A stretch of DNA of 64,000 nt, taken from Candidatus Xiphinematobacter sp. Lineage in GTDB: Bacteria; Verrucomicrobiota; Verrucomicrobiia; Chthoniobacterales; Xiphinematobacteraceae. Location of the stretch: contig CP068473.1 in assembly GCA_016766635.1 (NCBI GenBank), forward strand, positions 802,673 to 866,672, written 5' to 3'. Shown piece by piece: positions 38,081 through 49,992 of the stretch; the first letter of the stretch is position 1, and every line of letters begins with the position of its first letter. Under the pieces are notes generated by a model. That model was given only the letters and a program-made list of their open reading frames with translations. It was not told the DNA's origin and made no database searches. Made by a program: the position numbers and the translations under genes.

Positions 38081-39186
38081 TGAAACTCTCCAAAATTATT
38101 TCCAATACAGGTGAGTGGCTAAAAGGGGAGGGGCCTCACCGGAACATTGTCATTAGTAGCAGGGTGCGCCTGGCACGGAACCTGCGGGGCAAGCCTTTTC
38201 CCGGTTGGGCTAAAAAAGCGGAGCGTTTGGGAGTAGTACAGATAATCAAACCTGTTGTTGAATCGCTTCCGGAGATGCAAGACGCCTTCACGGAGCATCT
38301 AGAATCGCTTTCTTCGCTGGAAAAACAAATTTTGGTAGAACGTCATCTCATCAGTAGAGAACATGCAGCCAGGGGGGTGGGAAGTGCTGTTGTAATGAAC
38401 ACTGCTCAAACCCTTAGCTTCATGATCAACGAGGAGGACCATCTACGCATGCAGGCTATCTGTTCCGGTCTCCAGCTGACCAAAGTGTTCGATATGATTA
38501 ACCAAGCGGACAGCAAGCTAGAAATGGCACTTGACTTTGCCTTTCATGATCAACTTGGATATCTTACAGCCTGTCCTACAAATGTCGGCACCGGTATACG
38601 TGCTTCTGCTATGCTGCATCTGCCTGCCCTGGTGATGAACGACCTAGTAAACAAAATTATTAATTCAGTTAATAAGATTGGCTTAGCTGTCCGTGGGCTC
38701 CATGGAGAGGGATCTGAGGCTATTGGCAATCTTTTCCAGGTTTCCAACCAGACCACACTAGGTGAGTCAGAGGAGGAGATTATCGATCGACTCAACAAGG
38801 TAATTGAAACCATCCTCGAGCATGAGCAGAATGCGCGCCAAGTTCTTCTGGAGCAGCGTTCTGTCACATTATTAGACCAGATTGGGCGTGCCTACGGTAT
38901 ACTTTGCCACGCCCGCTCGATTGGTTCGAAAGAAGCGCTTAATTTGCTTTCCATCATTAAGCTTGGGATAGACTTAGGTTTGTTTCACGATGGTGCCAGA
39001 CATCTTGTAGATGAGCTTTTTATTGAGACCCAACCGGCGCACCTCCAAAAGGGTGTACAAAAGATGGCAGTCGAAGCTCGAGATGCATTACGTTCTTCTA
39101 TCATCCGAACAAAATTGAATGCTATATCTCAGCCGGATGTTGCTAGGATTAGCCCTATGCCGGGAGAGGATGGGAAGACCTCATGA
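38080..39186 (+). CDS. mcsB: Protein arginine kinase McsB
   Basis: McsB phosphorylates arginine residues, marking proteins for ClpC-ClpP degradation in Firmicutes. The 368-residue protein has the ATP-guanido phosphotransferase fold: VISSRVRLARNLRGKPFPGW, RHLISREHA, VMNTAQTLSFMINEEDHLRMQ, and the catalytic Cys in LTACPTNVGTGIRASAMLHLP. The conserved GEGSEAIGNLFQVSNQ stretch follows. I chose the ATG at 38080; a GTG lies one codon upstream. It overlaps clpC by four bases. Confidence 0.95.
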   Translation: MKLSKIISNTGEWLKGEGPHRNIVISSRVRLARNLRGKPFPGWAKKAERLGVVQIIKPVVESLPEMQDAFTEHLESLSSLEKQILVERHLISREHAARGVGSAVVMNTAQTLSFMINEEDHLRMQAICSGLQLTKVFDMINQADSKLEMALDFAFHDQLGYLTACPTNVGTGIRASAMLHLPALVMNDLVNKIINSVNKIGLAVRGLHGEGSEAIGNLFQVSNQTTLGESEEEIIDRLNKVIETILEHEQNARQVLLEQRSVTLLDQIGRAYGILCHARSIGSKEALNLLSIIKLGIDLGLFHDGARHLVDELFIETQPAHLQKGVQKMAVEARDALRSSIIRTKLNAISQPDVARISPMPGEDGKTS

Positions 39187-41678
39187 TGAAAAACTTCACA
39201 CCACGGGCACAGCAAGCGCTAGCGCTTGCTCGTAAAGAGGCAGATCGCTTTAACCATAACTACATTGGTACCGAACACGTATTGCTAGGGCTAATTAAAT
39301 TAGGGGAAGGTGTGGCTGTTAGCGTACTGCAAAGAATGGGCTTGGATCTAGAAATGGTGCGCGTGGAAGTAGAAAAGCAAGTAGGAACCGGTCCAGAAGC
39401 TAAAATAGTGGGAAATATTCCCTACACTCCTCGTGTAAAGAAAGTTCTTGCCCTAGCCGGAAAGGAAGCCAAAAACTTCCAGCATTCCTATATTGGTACT
39501 GAGCATGTGTTGTTAGGGCTGCTGCGCGAGGGAGAGGGGGTTGCTGCAAGGGTTTTAAAAAATTTGGAAGTAGATCTTGAACGTGCCAGGAGCGAGGTCA
39601 TGAGGGAGCTGGATCCTAATTTCGGTGCTCAAGAGGGAGAAGGTGGGGAGCCTATGGTGGCCGAAGCAGTGGGAGGAGGAGCAGCAGGGGGAAAGGGAGG
39701 CAGAACCCCGGCTCTACGTGCTTTTGGGAGAGACCTTACTGAGTGTGCCAAAAGGGGGGAGATAGATCTGGTTATTGGACGGAGTGACGAAATTGAGCGA
39801 GTAATTCAAATTCTTTGCCGTCGTACGAAGAATAATCCGGTTCTTATTGGGGAAGCCGGGGTTGGCAAAACTGCTATTATTGAAGGACTGGCCCAAGCAA
39901 TAATTCAAGGAAATGTTCCGGAAATTCTGAGAGACAAACGAGTCATCACCTTGGACCTCGCGCTTATGGTGGCAGGGACAAAATATCGTGGCCAGTTTGA
40001 GGAGCGAATTAAAGCGGTGATAGATGAGATTCGGAAAACCAAAAACGTTATCCTTTTTATCGATGAGTTGCACACTATCGTCGGAGCTGGATCTGCGGAA
40101 GGAGCAATGGATGCCTCTAACATTATCAAGCCCGCCCTAAGTCGAGGTGAGCTGCAGTGTATTGGGGCAACTACGTTTAGTGAATATCGAAAATACGTTG
40201 AAAGGGATGCTGCCTTGGAGCGGCGTTTTCAAACAGTAAAGGTGGAGGCGCCGTCTACTTCGCAGACTGTCCAGATTCTCAAGGGAATACGTCCAAAATA
40301 TGAGGCTCATCACGGAGTCAGAATTACTGATGGGGCTTTAGAGGCAGCGGCAAGATATTCGGAGCGCTACCTTACTGGGCGTTTCCTTCCGGACAAAGCC
40401 ATAGACGTGATGGATGAGGCAGGCGCTCGTGCCCGTATCGCCTCAATGGCTAGACCGCCTAGCATAAAGGACATAGAAAACGAGATCGAGGTTGCTCGAT
40501 CGAACAAAGAGTCAGCTATCAAACTGCAAGACTTTGAAAGGGCTGCCTCGTTGCGTGACTGCGAAAGGCAAGCTAGAGAGAGGTTAGAGGTCGCTCTTGC
40601 TGAGTGGGAAGCGAGACGTAAGGAAAAGGAGGTTTACGTCACGGAGGAAGATGTTCTTCATATTGTTTCGAAATGGACCGGGGTACCACTAAGTCGCATG
40701 GAGCAAAAAGAGGCTTCCAAACTTCTTGCAATGGAGAATGAGCTGAAAAAGCAACTTATTGGGCAAGATGAGGCAGTGGTTACTATTTGTAGAGCCTTGC
40801 GACGTTCTCGTACGGATCTTAAGGACCCGAAGCGTCCCATTGGCTCCTTTATCTTCTTGGGCCCCACTGGAGTGGGCAAGACGTTTCTTGCACGGACATT
40901 AGCCGAGTTTATGTTCGGGGACGCTGACGCCTTGGTGCAGCTTGATATGTCCGAGTATATGGAGAAGTTCACGGCTACACGTCTAATCGGTTCTCCACCC
41001 GGCTTCATCGGATACGAAGAGGGAGGCCAACTGGCAGAGTCAATACGCCATCGCCCATACTCGGTGGTGCTCTTCGACGAGATCGAAAAAGCGCATCCGG
41101 ATGTAATGCACCTCCTTCTGCAAGTCTTGGAGGAGGGTAGGATAACAGACAGTCTTGGCCGAAGGGTGGATTTTCGGAACACGGTCATCATTCTAACGTC
41201 CAATGTGGGGGCAGAGCTAATCAAGAAACAGACAGCCTTAGGATTTGGTGTCTCCAAGCCCCAGGACAACTACGAGTCCATGCGAGAGAAGATTCTAGCA
41301 GAAGCTAAGAAGGTTTTTAAACCAGAGTTTTTAAACCGGCTGGATGACGTTATTGTTTTCCATTCACTCACACGTCTGGATCTGGAACGCATTGTTAATC
41401 TGGAGGTGGCAAAGGTCGTCGAGCGCATCCGCACCAAGGAAATCAATTTATGCCTGGACTCAACTGCGATCGAATTTTTGATCGAGAAAGGATACGATCC
41501 TGCCTACGGTGCTCGTCCAATGCGACGAGCTGTTGAGCGTTTCTTAGAAAACCCTATGGCGGAAGAGCTGTTGCGTGGGAACTTGAAAGGGGGGGATCAG
41601 GTAGATGTAAAGAGAGATGGAGAGAAACTCTCCTTTCGTATAAAGGAGGGTTCTGTAGCTATTACCACTGATAGCTAG
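39183..41678 (+). CDS. clpC: ATP-dependent Clp protease ATP-binding subunit ClpC
   Basis: ClpC is a Hsp100 unfoldase that feeds substrates, including arginine-phosphorylated ones, to ClpP. The 831-residue protein has two N-terminal Clp_N repeats ([16 protein letters not shown] and [16 protein letters not shown]) that form the phospho-arginine binding domain in Bacillus. AAA1 has GEAGVGKT and FIDELH; a middle UVR segment ([13 protein letters not shown]) follows; AAA2 has GPTGVGKT and LFDEIEKAH. Coupled to mcsB by an ATGA overlap. The ClpP subunit is not in this window. Confidence 0.97.
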   Translation: MMKNFTPRAQQALALARKEADRFNHNYIGTEHVLLGLIKLGEGVAVSVLQRMGLDLEMVRVEVEKQVGTGPEAKIVGNIPYTPRVKKVLALAGKEAKNFQHSYIGTEHVLLGLLREGEGVAARVLKNLEVDLERARSEVMRELDPNFGAQEGEGGEPMVAEAVGGGAAGGKGGRTPALRAFGRDLTECAKRGEIDLVIGRSDEIERVIQILCRRTKNNPVLIGEAGVGKTAIIEGLAQAIIQGNVPEILRDKRVITLDLALMVAGTKYRGQFEERIKAVIDEIRKTKNVILFIDELHTIVGAGSAEGAMDASNIIKPALSRGELQCIGATTFSEYRKYVERDAALERRFQTVKVEAPSTSQTVQILKGIRPKYEAHHGVRITDGALEAAARYSERYLTGRFLPDKAIDVMDEAGARARIASMARPPSIKDIENEIEVARSNKESAIKLQDFERAASLRDCERQARERLEVALAEWEARRKEKEVYVTEEDVLHIVSKWTGVPLSRMEQKEASKLLAMENELKKQLIGQDEAVVTICRALRRSRTDLKDPKRPIGSFIFLGPTGVGKTFLARTLAEFMFGDADALVQLDMSEYMEKFTATRLIGSPPGFIGYEEGGQLAESIRHRPYSVVLFDEIEKAHPDVMHLLLQVLEEGRITDSLGRRVDFRNTVIILTSNVGAELIKKQTALGFGVSKPQDNYESMREKILAEAKKVFKPEFLNRLDDVIVFHSLTRLDLERIVNLEVAKVVERIRTKEINLCLDSTAIEFLIEKGYDPAYGARPMRRAVERFLENPMAEELLRGNLKGGDQVDVKRDGEKLSFRIKEGSVAITTDS

Positions 41679-41741
41679 CTAGGCTGAGGGCTAGGCTAAA
41701 TAAAGCAAAGAAGATTGCCCCCCTTTATCCTCAGTGGGAGC

Positions 41742-42698
41742 TTACCCCTCTTCTTCCCCTCTTTTTCTCTCGGGCCCTTTATAGCCGGCCGTCAGCCAGC
41801 GCTCGGCGTCTATGGCGGCGGAACATCCTTGTCCTGCTGCTGTAATGGCCTGACGGTAGACAGGATCGACTACGTCTCCGGCTGCAAAGACTCCGGGCAA
41901 GCTCGTTTGCGTCCTACGCCTCGGCACGATATAGCCAGCATTGTCGAGTTCAAGCTTGCCCTGAAAAGGCGCCGTATTTGGGGTGTGGCCAATAGCGATA
42001 AAGACACACTTAACCTCAAGCTCCTTTTGGCTCCCGGACACAGTGTTGCGAATACAAATGGCACGCATCGCACCAGATTCATCTGGGAGATATCTTTGTA
42101 CGGTAGAATTCCATACAGGCTGAATTTTTGGATGTGTGAGAGTTCGTTCTTCCATGATACGTGAAGCACGTAGGGTTCCTCTACGGTGGACTAGATATAT
42201 AAGAGAACAGAAGCGAGTAAGGAATAGGGCCTCTTCACATGCAGAATCCCCCCCACCGATAACAGCTACGGGCACGCCTTTGTAAAATGCTCCATCACAA
42301 GTTGCACAGGAAGTAAGGCCATGGCCAATTAGTTGCTCCTCCCCTTCCAGGTCTAGCCACTTGGCCGAGGCACCGCTAGCAATAATTAGTGCACGACTCT
42401 CACGCCAAATGCCATCGATCTTCACCCGTTGGACTTGGCCAACAGCCTCAAAATCTTCCAGTGTGCCGTACTCAGACCTTGCTCCAAAACGGCCTGCCTG
42501 CATACGCATACGCTGCGTCAGGTCTGGCCCATCAATTCCATGGGGGAAACCAGGAAAATTTTCCACACTAGTTGTGAGAGTTAACTGTCCGCCGGGCTGG
42601 GCGCCTTCTATAACTAGGGGCGAGAGGTTTGCTCGGGCGGTATAAATAGCCGCGGTAAGACCAGCACACCCGCCGCCGATGATGATGACATTTTCCAT
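41742..42698 (-). CDS. trxB: Thioredoxin reductase
   Basis: Transfers electrons from NADPH through FAD to thioredoxin. The 318-residue protein starts ENVIIIGGGCAGLTAAIYTARA (FAD site), has the redox pair in CATCDGAF, the NADPH motif VIGGGDSACEEALFL and the C-terminal GVFAAGDV. The ATG at 42698 begins the family sequence; the frame extends upstream without similarity. It is divergent from dcd with a 120-bp shared upstream region. Confidence 0.96.
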   Translation of the reverse strand: MENVIIIGGGCAGLTAAIYTARANLSPLVIEGAQPGGQLTLTTSVENFPGFPHGIDGPDLTQRMRMQAGRFGARSEYGTLEDFEAVGQVQRVKIDGIWRESRALIIASGASAKWLDLEGEEQLIGHGLTSCATCDGAFYKGVPVAVIGGGDSACEEALFLTRFCSLIYLVHRRGTLRASRIMEERTLTHPKIQPVWNSTVQRYLPDESGAMRAICIRNTVSGSQKELEVKCVFIAIGHTPNTAPFQGKLELDNAGYIVPRRRTQTSLPGVFAAGDVVDPVYRQAITAAGQGCSAAIDAERWLTAGYKGPERKRGEEEG

Positions 42699-42818
42699 AA
42701 GGAGAAGGGAGCGTCTCGTTAGTTTTTTTGGTATTTGGGGGTATTCCCGGTCACACAGTACAATCCACCACATAAAGGGTTTTACTTCCACAGTCTCTTT
42801 TGGGAGAATGCCCCTACC

Positions 42819-43388
42819 ATGTCAGTCTGTTCGGACCAGTGGATATGCCGGATGGCCATCGAGTGCTCTATGATTGAACCCTTCGTGGATAGGCAAGTCC
42901 GGCTCAGCCAGGATGGACAGCGGGTTATTAGCTATGGGTTATCCAGTTACGGTTATGACCTACGGGTTTCAGACGAGTTTAAGGTTTTTACCAATGTTTT
43001 CAATACAGTAGTTGATCCCAAGAACTTTGATTGCTGTTCTCTAGTGGATACCAAAGCGGATGTCTGTATCATACCTCCCAATTCTTTCGCGCTGGCAAGA
43101 AGTGTTGAATACTTTAGGATCCCAAGGGAAATACTCACTATTTGCGTCGGAAAGTCCACATATGCGCGCTGCGGGATCATCGTTAACGTTACTCCTTTCG
43201 AGCCAGAGTGGGAAGGGCATGTTACGCTGGAAATCTCCAATACCACTCCATTGCCAGCAAGAATCTACGCCAACGAAGGACTTGCTCAGGTGATCTTTTG
43301 CCTTGCACAGGAGCCCTGCAGTGTAAGTTACGCGGAGCGTGGGGGAAAGTATATGCGCCAAACGGGCATTACAACACCCCTCGTATAG
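42819..43388 (+). CDS. dcd: dCTP deaminase
   Basis: Deaminates dCTP to dUTP, feeding dTMP synthesis. The 189-residue protein starts at [14 protein letters not shown] and has [25 protein letters not shown], and the signature [23 protein letters not shown] with the catalytic Glu. [19 protein letters not shown] completes the trimer active site. I chose the ATG at 42819, since the frame upstream (from 42735) lacks family similarity. Confidence 0.96.
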   Translation: MSVCSDQWICRMAIECSMIEPFVDRQVRLSQDGQRVISYGLSSYGYDLRVSDEFKVFTNVFNTVVDPKNFDCCSLVDTKADVCIIPPNSFALARSVEYFRIPREILTICVGKSTYARCGIIVNVTPFEPEWEGHVTLEISNTTPLPARIYANEGLAQVIFCLAQEPCSVSYAERGGKYMRQTGITTPLV

Positions 43389-43565
43389 AACGCGTGTACC
43401 TTTCCCAAAGTGTGGGTTCGCATCTCTTTTTTATGTGCCGAGGGAAGAGAGAGGGGGGTATGTAGCACTTGCTTCCGGCAGTTGTGTCAGTGTGTCGGCG
43501 ACCCATAGCCTTTTCTGGTAGTGTCCTGGACTTTCAATTTCCGTCCGACTTTCTTAATTCCTTAA

Positions 43566-45200
<1,635 letters not shown>

Positions 45201-45272
45201 CTTTTATTCCGTCCGGACAATCAGTTGCAAAAGCGTCAATCCTCCTAGAGAGAAGGGGGGAGTTGGCGCCTT

Positions 45273-45815
45273 TTAGTCGAGGATTTTTTCTAGTGCTCTC
45301 CTGCATTTCTGATGCACTCCATCACCTACCGCGGGAGCTAGGACGCAGCCGTTTTGTCGAGAGGGAATTTCTATCCATGAGCGACATCCACCATATTCCG
45401 TCTTATGTGGAATGTAGTGCGGAGGATTCAAGCGGAACACTCGTACCAGAGCTACGTGGACACCCAATCCTCTATTCTGAAAGCGCTCTTGGACCACAAA
45501 GTCCTGTAAGACATGAAACTCACGAAGCTTAGCGATCTTTGCCTTGTCCTGTACAAACCGCACCCACTCCGTGGAAGCTAAATAGCGGATTTCCAACGCA
45601 TTCCCAACAAAAAATGGAAACGGACCATCCCGTAGTATTGTCTTTTCTAGTTGTCCATGAAACCAAGTAGGAAACAAAAAAAACTCTTTATGTCTAAACC
45701 AGAACCCCGCTTTACCTTCAGAAATCCCTCCCTTTCGAATCAAGATATTTTGTTGCCCATTTCCAAGGGCTTCACACACTAGCGCCCACTCTTTAAATGC
45801 TGGAAACATGTCCAT
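45273..45815 (-). CDS. DUF1802 family protein
   Basis: The 180-residue protein opens with AFKEWALVCEALGNGQQNIL followed by IRKGGISEGK and WFRHKEFFLFPTWFHGQ, characteristic of DUF1802. The function of the family is unknown; no catalytic motif is evident. Start ATG, divergent from the PHP gene by 55 bp and convergent with pyrG. It has no signal peptide or membrane segment, so it is presumably cytoplasmic. Confidence 0.8.
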   Translation of the reverse strand: MDMFPAFKEWALVCEALGNGQQNILIRKGGISEGKAGFWFRHKEFFLFPTWFHGQLEKTILRDGPFPFFVGNALEIRYLASTEWVRFVQDKAKIAKLREFHVLQDFVVQERFQNRGLGVHVALVRVFRLNPPHYIPHKTEYGGCRSWIEIPSRQNGCVLAPAVGDGVHQKCRRALEKILD

Positions 45816-45870
45816 TTTTAGATAGCTTGGATAAGTGATATCCCCCCTTGTAGGAGGGCTTCTAGCGTAG

Positions 45871-46545
45871 ATGCTTTATCGCTTTGATTTTCATACCCAC
45901 TCGTTTTTTTCTACGGATGCTTCCAGCAGCCCGGAGCAGCTCGTAGAAGCTGCTAAGTCCCGTGGACTAAGTGGGATTGCCATCACTGATCACGATAATT
46001 GTCAATCTCTTCAGTATTGTATTCAAAATAGACTCGTACGGGAAGATGGTTTACCGGTAGATAATTTTTTGATCTTCCCAGGAGTAGAAGTTTCTACCGC
46101 CGAGGGACATCTGCTATGTATTGGGGGTACGATCCCTAATCGGAAGGGGGCTCCCGCCCTTCAGGTGGCGGAAGAAATTCGCATGTGTGGAGGGATCCCT
46201 GTACCTTCCCATCCTTTTGATCGATGGCGTGCCAGTATTTGTCCTGAAATTATGGATCAGATGCAATTGGAGGTAGTGGAGGTGTTCAATGCAGCGGCTT
46301 GCCGAAGAAAATATAATCAGCAAGCCCGTGTATATGCTACAGCACGTTCGCTGGGGATGGTTGCTGGGAGTGATGCTCATCACCGAACAGCCGTGGGAAC
46401 GTGCTGGACAACGTTAGATTTGGAGAGGCTCTCCATCGCCAGTGTCCTATCTCAACTCCCCAAGGCTACTCAAATTGGGGGACGCTATTCCCCTTTTTTG
46501 GAGAGCCTGAAGAAATACTCTGGAAATTGGTTCCGTTGTTTCTAG
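45871..46545 (+). CDS. PHP-domain metal-dependent phosphoesterase
   Basis: The 224-residue protein carries the polymerase-and-histidinol-phosphatase (PHP) metal motifs: DFHTHSFFSTDAS, ITDHDN, PGVEVST, PSHPFDRW and GSDAHHR. Such stand-alone proteins include phosphoesterases and nucleotide phosphatases; substrate cannot be told from sequence. A GGAGGG lies about 14 bases before the ATG. Histidinol phosphatase is an alternative given hisF in the window, but stand-alone PHP proteins with PSHPF are mostly of other function. Confidence 0.82.
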   Translation: MLYRFDFHTHSFFSTDASSSPEQLVEAAKSRGLSGIAITDHDNCQSLQYCIQNRLVREDGLPVDNFLIFPGVEVSTAEGHLLCIGGTIPNRKGAPALQVAEEIRMCGGIPVPSHPFDRWRASICPEIMDQMQLEVVEVFNAAACRRKYNQQARVYATARSLGMVAGSDAHHRTAVGTCWTTLDLERLSIASVLSQLPKATQIGGRYSPFLESLKKYSGNWFRCF

Positions 46546-46595
46546 TAAGAGGGTCGGCAAAGCATCTGGAAAAGTGAGTGCCCCCTTTTTGGTCT

Positions 46596-47792
46596 TTAGA
46601 CGGACAAGAGGACTGCATGCGTTCTGTCTAGCTTGAGGACGCCCTGGGAACCTAAGGTGAGTTTTACGTACGGATTGGCAATTTTTTCCCCCCTCCATCG
46701 TACGCTACCCTGCTCGATGAGGCGCCGTACTGCTCCGTGGGACTTATATATGCCGAAGCACCTAGAGTAGACTGTGACGACGGTCGATATCAAATCATGT
46801 TCTCCTTCTCCGAGAGAATAAGAGGGAAGGTCAACCTCCTCGAAATTTTGCTTGCTGAATCTAAGATTAAAGCCTTCCAGAGCCGTCCTTGCCGCTTCCT
46901 GTGAGTGGTATTTACTGACTATCCGACGAGCGAGTTCTCTCTTGGCATCCATAGGATGAATGCTAGGTGGGATGGAGTCGCGGAGTAATAGTTCATAATA
47001 GCGGCCCATTGTGGCATCCGGAATGCTCATAAGTTTACCAAACATCACTTCCGGAGTTTCCGTGATACCTATGGCGTTGTTAAAACTCTTGCTCATTTTT
47101 TTGATACCATCCATCCCTTCCAATAGTGGAAGAAGCATGGCAACCTGCTGAGGCTGCCCTTCCCCCTTTTGCAGATGCCTCCCTATCATAATATTGAAGA
47201 GCTGGTCCATTCCACCTAATTCGATGTCCGCTAAGACCTGCACGGAATCCCACCCTTGCATGAGCGGATACTGAACCTCATGGAGGCGTATAGGCAATCC
47301 CAGATTTATGCGGTCCCTAAAATCTTCCCTTCGGAGAATTTGCTGAATGGTAACGAGGCTGTTTAGGCAGATTATCTTCTCAAGAGACATCGCTCTGAAC
47401 CACTTGCTGTTAAAGACAACATGCGTCCGTTCCTGATCAAGAATCTTGAATATCTGTTTTTGATAGGTAAGAGCATTGGACATGGCTTCCTCGTAAGTTA
47501 ACTTGGGACGGGCAATCGAACGCCCACTAGGATCTCCGATTGTGGCTGTGAAATCTCCAATGATTAGAATGCTGTCGTGGCCTGCTTCCTGGAACTGGCG
47601 CAGTTTAGTGAGAGCGATGGTATGTCCAAGATGGATGTCTGGCGTGGTAGGGTCTACTCCCAGTTTTACCCTAAGAGGACGGCCTATCCCTAGTCTGTCC
47701 TCTAGCTCTTCTGGGCTAAGGATCTGCAGGCAATTTCCCGCAAGAGTTGTAAAAATCTCGGATCGCATTGATGTATCAATGGTCAAAGACAA
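46596..47792 (-). CDS. tyrS: Tyrosyl-tRNA synthetase
   Basis: Charges tRNA-Tyr. The 398-residue class I synthetase has the HIGH-equivalent DIHLGHTIAL, GDFTATIGDPSGRS, QGWDSVQVLADIELGGMDQLFN and KMSKSFNNAIG. The C-terminal S4 domain (RRLIEQGSVRWRGEKI) binds tRNA. It is the TyrZ-like bacterial type. Starts are TTG at 47792 or 47786, or ATG at 47768. A short ORF lies 34 bp upstream. Confidence 0.96.
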   Translation of the reverse strand: MSLTIDTSMRSEIFTTLAGNCLQILSPEELEDRLGIGRPLRVKLGVDPTTPDIHLGHTIALTKLRQFQEAGHDSILIIGDFTATIGDPSGRSIARPKLTYEEAMSNALTYQKQIFKILDQERTHVVFNSKWFRAMSLEKIICLNSLVTIQQILRREDFRDRINLGLPIRLHEVQYPLMQGWDSVQVLADIELGGMDQLFNIMIGRHLQKGEGQPQQVAMLLPLLEGMDGIKKMSKSFNNAIGITETPEVMFGKLMSIPDATMGRYYELLLRDSIPPSIHPMDAKRELARRIVSKYHSQEAARTALEGFNLRFSKQNFEEVDLPSYSLGEGEHDLISTVVTVYSRCFGIYKSHGAVRRLIEQGSVRWRGEKIANPYVKLTLGSQGVLKLDRTHAVLLSV

Positions 47793-47826
47793 TTTGCACT
47801 GGACCGTGGACTACTTTGCACGAAAC

Positions 47827-48036
47827 TTACTCTCGAGTTTTTTCTACTTTAACTTCTTCTACTGCCCGCTTCTGAAAGCAGACGGCCCCTTGTGGACCGG
47901 TTGAGTGTGACGCATACGCATTAGGTTGGATCACATGGGAGCCTTCCTCTATAAAGACGGCAGTGCGTGCTTCAGCTTTCGTGGAAAAAAGTAAAGACGA
48001 TCTTACCACAGGAGCTATACAGGTCCTCCAACTCAT
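47827..48036 (-). CDS. Possible small hypothetical protein, 69 residues
   Basis: A frame upstream of tyrS on the same strand reads KAEARTAVFIEEGSHVIQPN in its middle and ends CFQKRAVEEVKVEKTRE. The composition is more protein-like than nearby shadow frames. It starts at ATG 48036 or GTG 48042, with no clear ribosome-binding site. Its stop is 34 bp before tyrS. No family recognised; it may equally be a chance frame. Confidence 0.35.
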   Translation of the reverse strand: MSWRTCIAPVVRSSLLFSTKAEARTAVFIEEGSHVIQPNAYASHSTGPQGAVCFQKRAVEEVKVEKTRE

Positions 48037-48416
48037 AGACACGGTTTTTTTAAGTTAGGTTCAGACAAAAAAGCCTAGGCAGCTTCTTTCCTCCCCGGCC
48101 TGCTCTGTCTCTCAACGATGGCCAAATTCCCTTTTTAAGTTGTGGCCATATTTTGCTCTAATGAAATCATTATTCATGACTTGATCCCCATACTTTCTTC
48201 GTTTTTTCCGCACGGAGAGCCAAAGCTTCTTGGCAGGAAATCCCCCTTGCTTGCCCTCAGCAAGCTCCCCAGAAGGGACCTTGTCAAGTTCCATCTGACT
48301 GGGTTCCTCAACTCTGGGCATATAAAAAAGTCTGGGTTTGGACCGGATTGGGGACATGGAGGCACAAAACAAAATTAAGGGAATTGCGAAAATTTGAGAC
48401 GAGAAAGACAATCTAT
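48037..48416. other. Spacer upstream of def
   Basis: About 380 bp. A minus-strand frame of 99 codons (48112-48411) begins with TTG and a hydrophobic stretch (IFAIPLILFCA), then reads charged (SVRKKRRKYG). It could be a secreted protein gene divergent from def, but the TTG start and lack of similarity keep it unannotated. Confidence 0.35.
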
Positions 48417-48983
48417 ATGATTCTTAAAATTGCTAGATATGGACATCCTGTGCTTCGCATGAGGGGTAAAAATGTTGTCCAGATAAATAGGCGTGTTCTC
48501 CAACTTGCGGCAGATATGACTGAAACTGTGATAGATGCCAATGGAATCGGCCTAGCGGCTCAACAGATAGGGTTGCCACTGCAGCTTTTTGTGTTAAACC
48601 TACCTCGGGATAAATCGTGCTTAAATGTAGTGTTCCCAGAAACAGGTTTTCCTAAGCTTCCAATGCCTATTGCGCTGGTGAATCCTGTAATCGAGCCCTA
48701 TGGGGAAATAGACTATGCCCTGGAGGGATGTCTTAGTTTTCCGACTATAGAAGGATCTTATCCTATTCAGGGGTTGGTACCTCGTCCCACTTGTGTTTTT
48801 CTGCGGGCACTCAATTTGGAGGGAAAAAAGATGGAATTTTATGCCACGGGATTACTAGCCCGTGCTATTCAGCATGAATTTGACCACCTTCAAGGGGTCC
48901 TTTTTATAGACCGCATGGATCCAGATACTCTGGAAACGCTGAGACCTGCCGTGGAGGGACTGCTTGAACTCAAGACTGGTTAA
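48417..48983 (+). CDS. def: Peptide deformylase
   Basis: Removes the formyl group from N-terminal methionine. The 188-residue protein has the three conserved motifs: NGIGLAAQQIG (canonical GxGLAAxQ), EGCLSFP (metal Cys) and QHEFDHLQGVLF (metal His pair and catalytic Glu). The start is ATG at 48417; the frame extends to 48348 without family similarity. fmt is not adjacent. Confidence 0.96.
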   Translation: MILKIARYGHPVLRMRGKNVVQINRRVLQLAADMTETVIDANGIGLAAQQIGLPLQLFVLNLPRDKSCLNVVFPETGFPKLPMPIALVNPVIEPYGEIDYALEGCLSFPTIEGSYPIQGLVPRPTCVFLRALNLEGKKMEFYATGLLARAIQHEFDHLQGVLFIDRMDPDTLETLRPAVEGLLELKTG

Positions 48984-49011
48984 TTTTTCCGGAGAGAAGG
49001 TCTAGGGTGTG

Positions 49012-49953
49012 CTAGGCATTTCCAATGAGCATACCGGCGAAGAAGACAAGTAACCCCCCAGCAACCACCTGGAAAAGCGCTGATGTCCAGGGGATAGCCA
49101 TATACCTGTGCCGGACCCATGCAATGGTAAAAAGTTCTACTACGACCACGCTGATGGCAATGGAGGTTGCAATGGTGATCTCTCGGATTACCAAGTAGGG
49201 AAGAGTGTGCCCAATGCCACCAAGGATAGTCATAAGCCCACAGACACTTCCACGGGTCCATGGTCGGCCTCGGCCAGTAAGACTCCCGTCATCGGAAAGG
49301 GCCTCTGCAAATCCCATGCTAATTCCGGCACCCACACTGGCAGCAAGTCCAACCAAGAACGTTTCCCAACTTCTACGTGTAGCCAGAGCAGCGGCGAACA
49401 CTGGGGCGAGTGTGGAGACGGAGCCATCCATTAGTCCAACAAGCCCTGGCTGAACCACTTGCAGCATGAAGAGACGCGTACGGTTCGTGCCCCCCTCCTC
49501 TGCCTGGCGTAGCTGTTTAATACTGTTCTCATGAGAGCGTTCTGCCTCAGCAAGGTCTTCCAGAAGTTGTTGGACTGCAGTATCATTACTGTTCCGAGCA
49601 GCAAGTTCATAAAAACGTTTAGTTTCCGCTTCGATGGTTTCTGCCTCACGTGCGGCCGTCTCAGCATTGAATGGATGAATTAGCCAAATTGGATTGCGGG
49701 ATATAAAGCCTCGAATGTCTCGGCGGTGAATGGAGGGTATATTGGTAACCCCAAAGAGTGTTTGATAGAGTTCTAGGAGATGGCGGCGATGCCCACTTTC
49801 TTCTTTTCCAAGCTTTCCATAGTCAGAAGCCCTCTTAGGGTGGGTGGGTTGGAGTGCATCTGCAAAGTTTCTGTAAATTCTTGCATCTTCCTCTTCCAAA
49901 GAAATTGCGAGGGCGAGAATTTCTCTGGAATTCAGACTTTCGAAGGTTCTCAT
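49012..49953 (-). CDS. Membrane-bound ferritin-VIT1 fusion (MbfA/erythrin-VIT type)
   Basis: The 313-residue protein has an N-terminal ferritin-like domain (about 1-150), rich in Glu and His: [44 protein letters not shown] and [11 protein letters not shown]-terminal VIT1-like domain with about five membrane helices follows, including [20 protein letters not shown]. MbfA in Bradyrhizobium and Agrobacterium exports iron and protects against oxidative stress, so an iron-efflux role is inferred. Convergent with def. Confidence 0.88.
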   Translation of the reverse strand: MRTFESLNSREILALAISLEEEDARIYRNFADALQPTHPKRASDYGKLGKEESGHRRHLLELYQTLFGVTNIPSIHRRDIRGFISRNPIWLIHPFNAETAAREAETIEAETKRFYELAARNSNDTAVQQLLEDLAEAERSHENSIKQLRQAEEGGTNRTRLFMLQVVQPGLVGLMDGSVSTLAPVFAAALATRRSWETFLVGLAASVGAGISMGFAEALSDDGSLTGRGRPWTRGSVCGLMTILGGIGHTLPYLVIREITIATSIAISVVVVELFTIAWVRHRYMAIPWTSALFQVVAGGLLVFFAGMLIGNA

Positions 49954-49992
49954 TCTAAGGCTTATCTAGCTTGAGTAGATATTATAAAAATT

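Noticed and set aside
48112-48411. 99-codon minus-strand frame divergent from def with a hydrophobic start
   Set aside because: TTG start, no similarity, and competing frames on the opposite strand; not strong enough to annotate.
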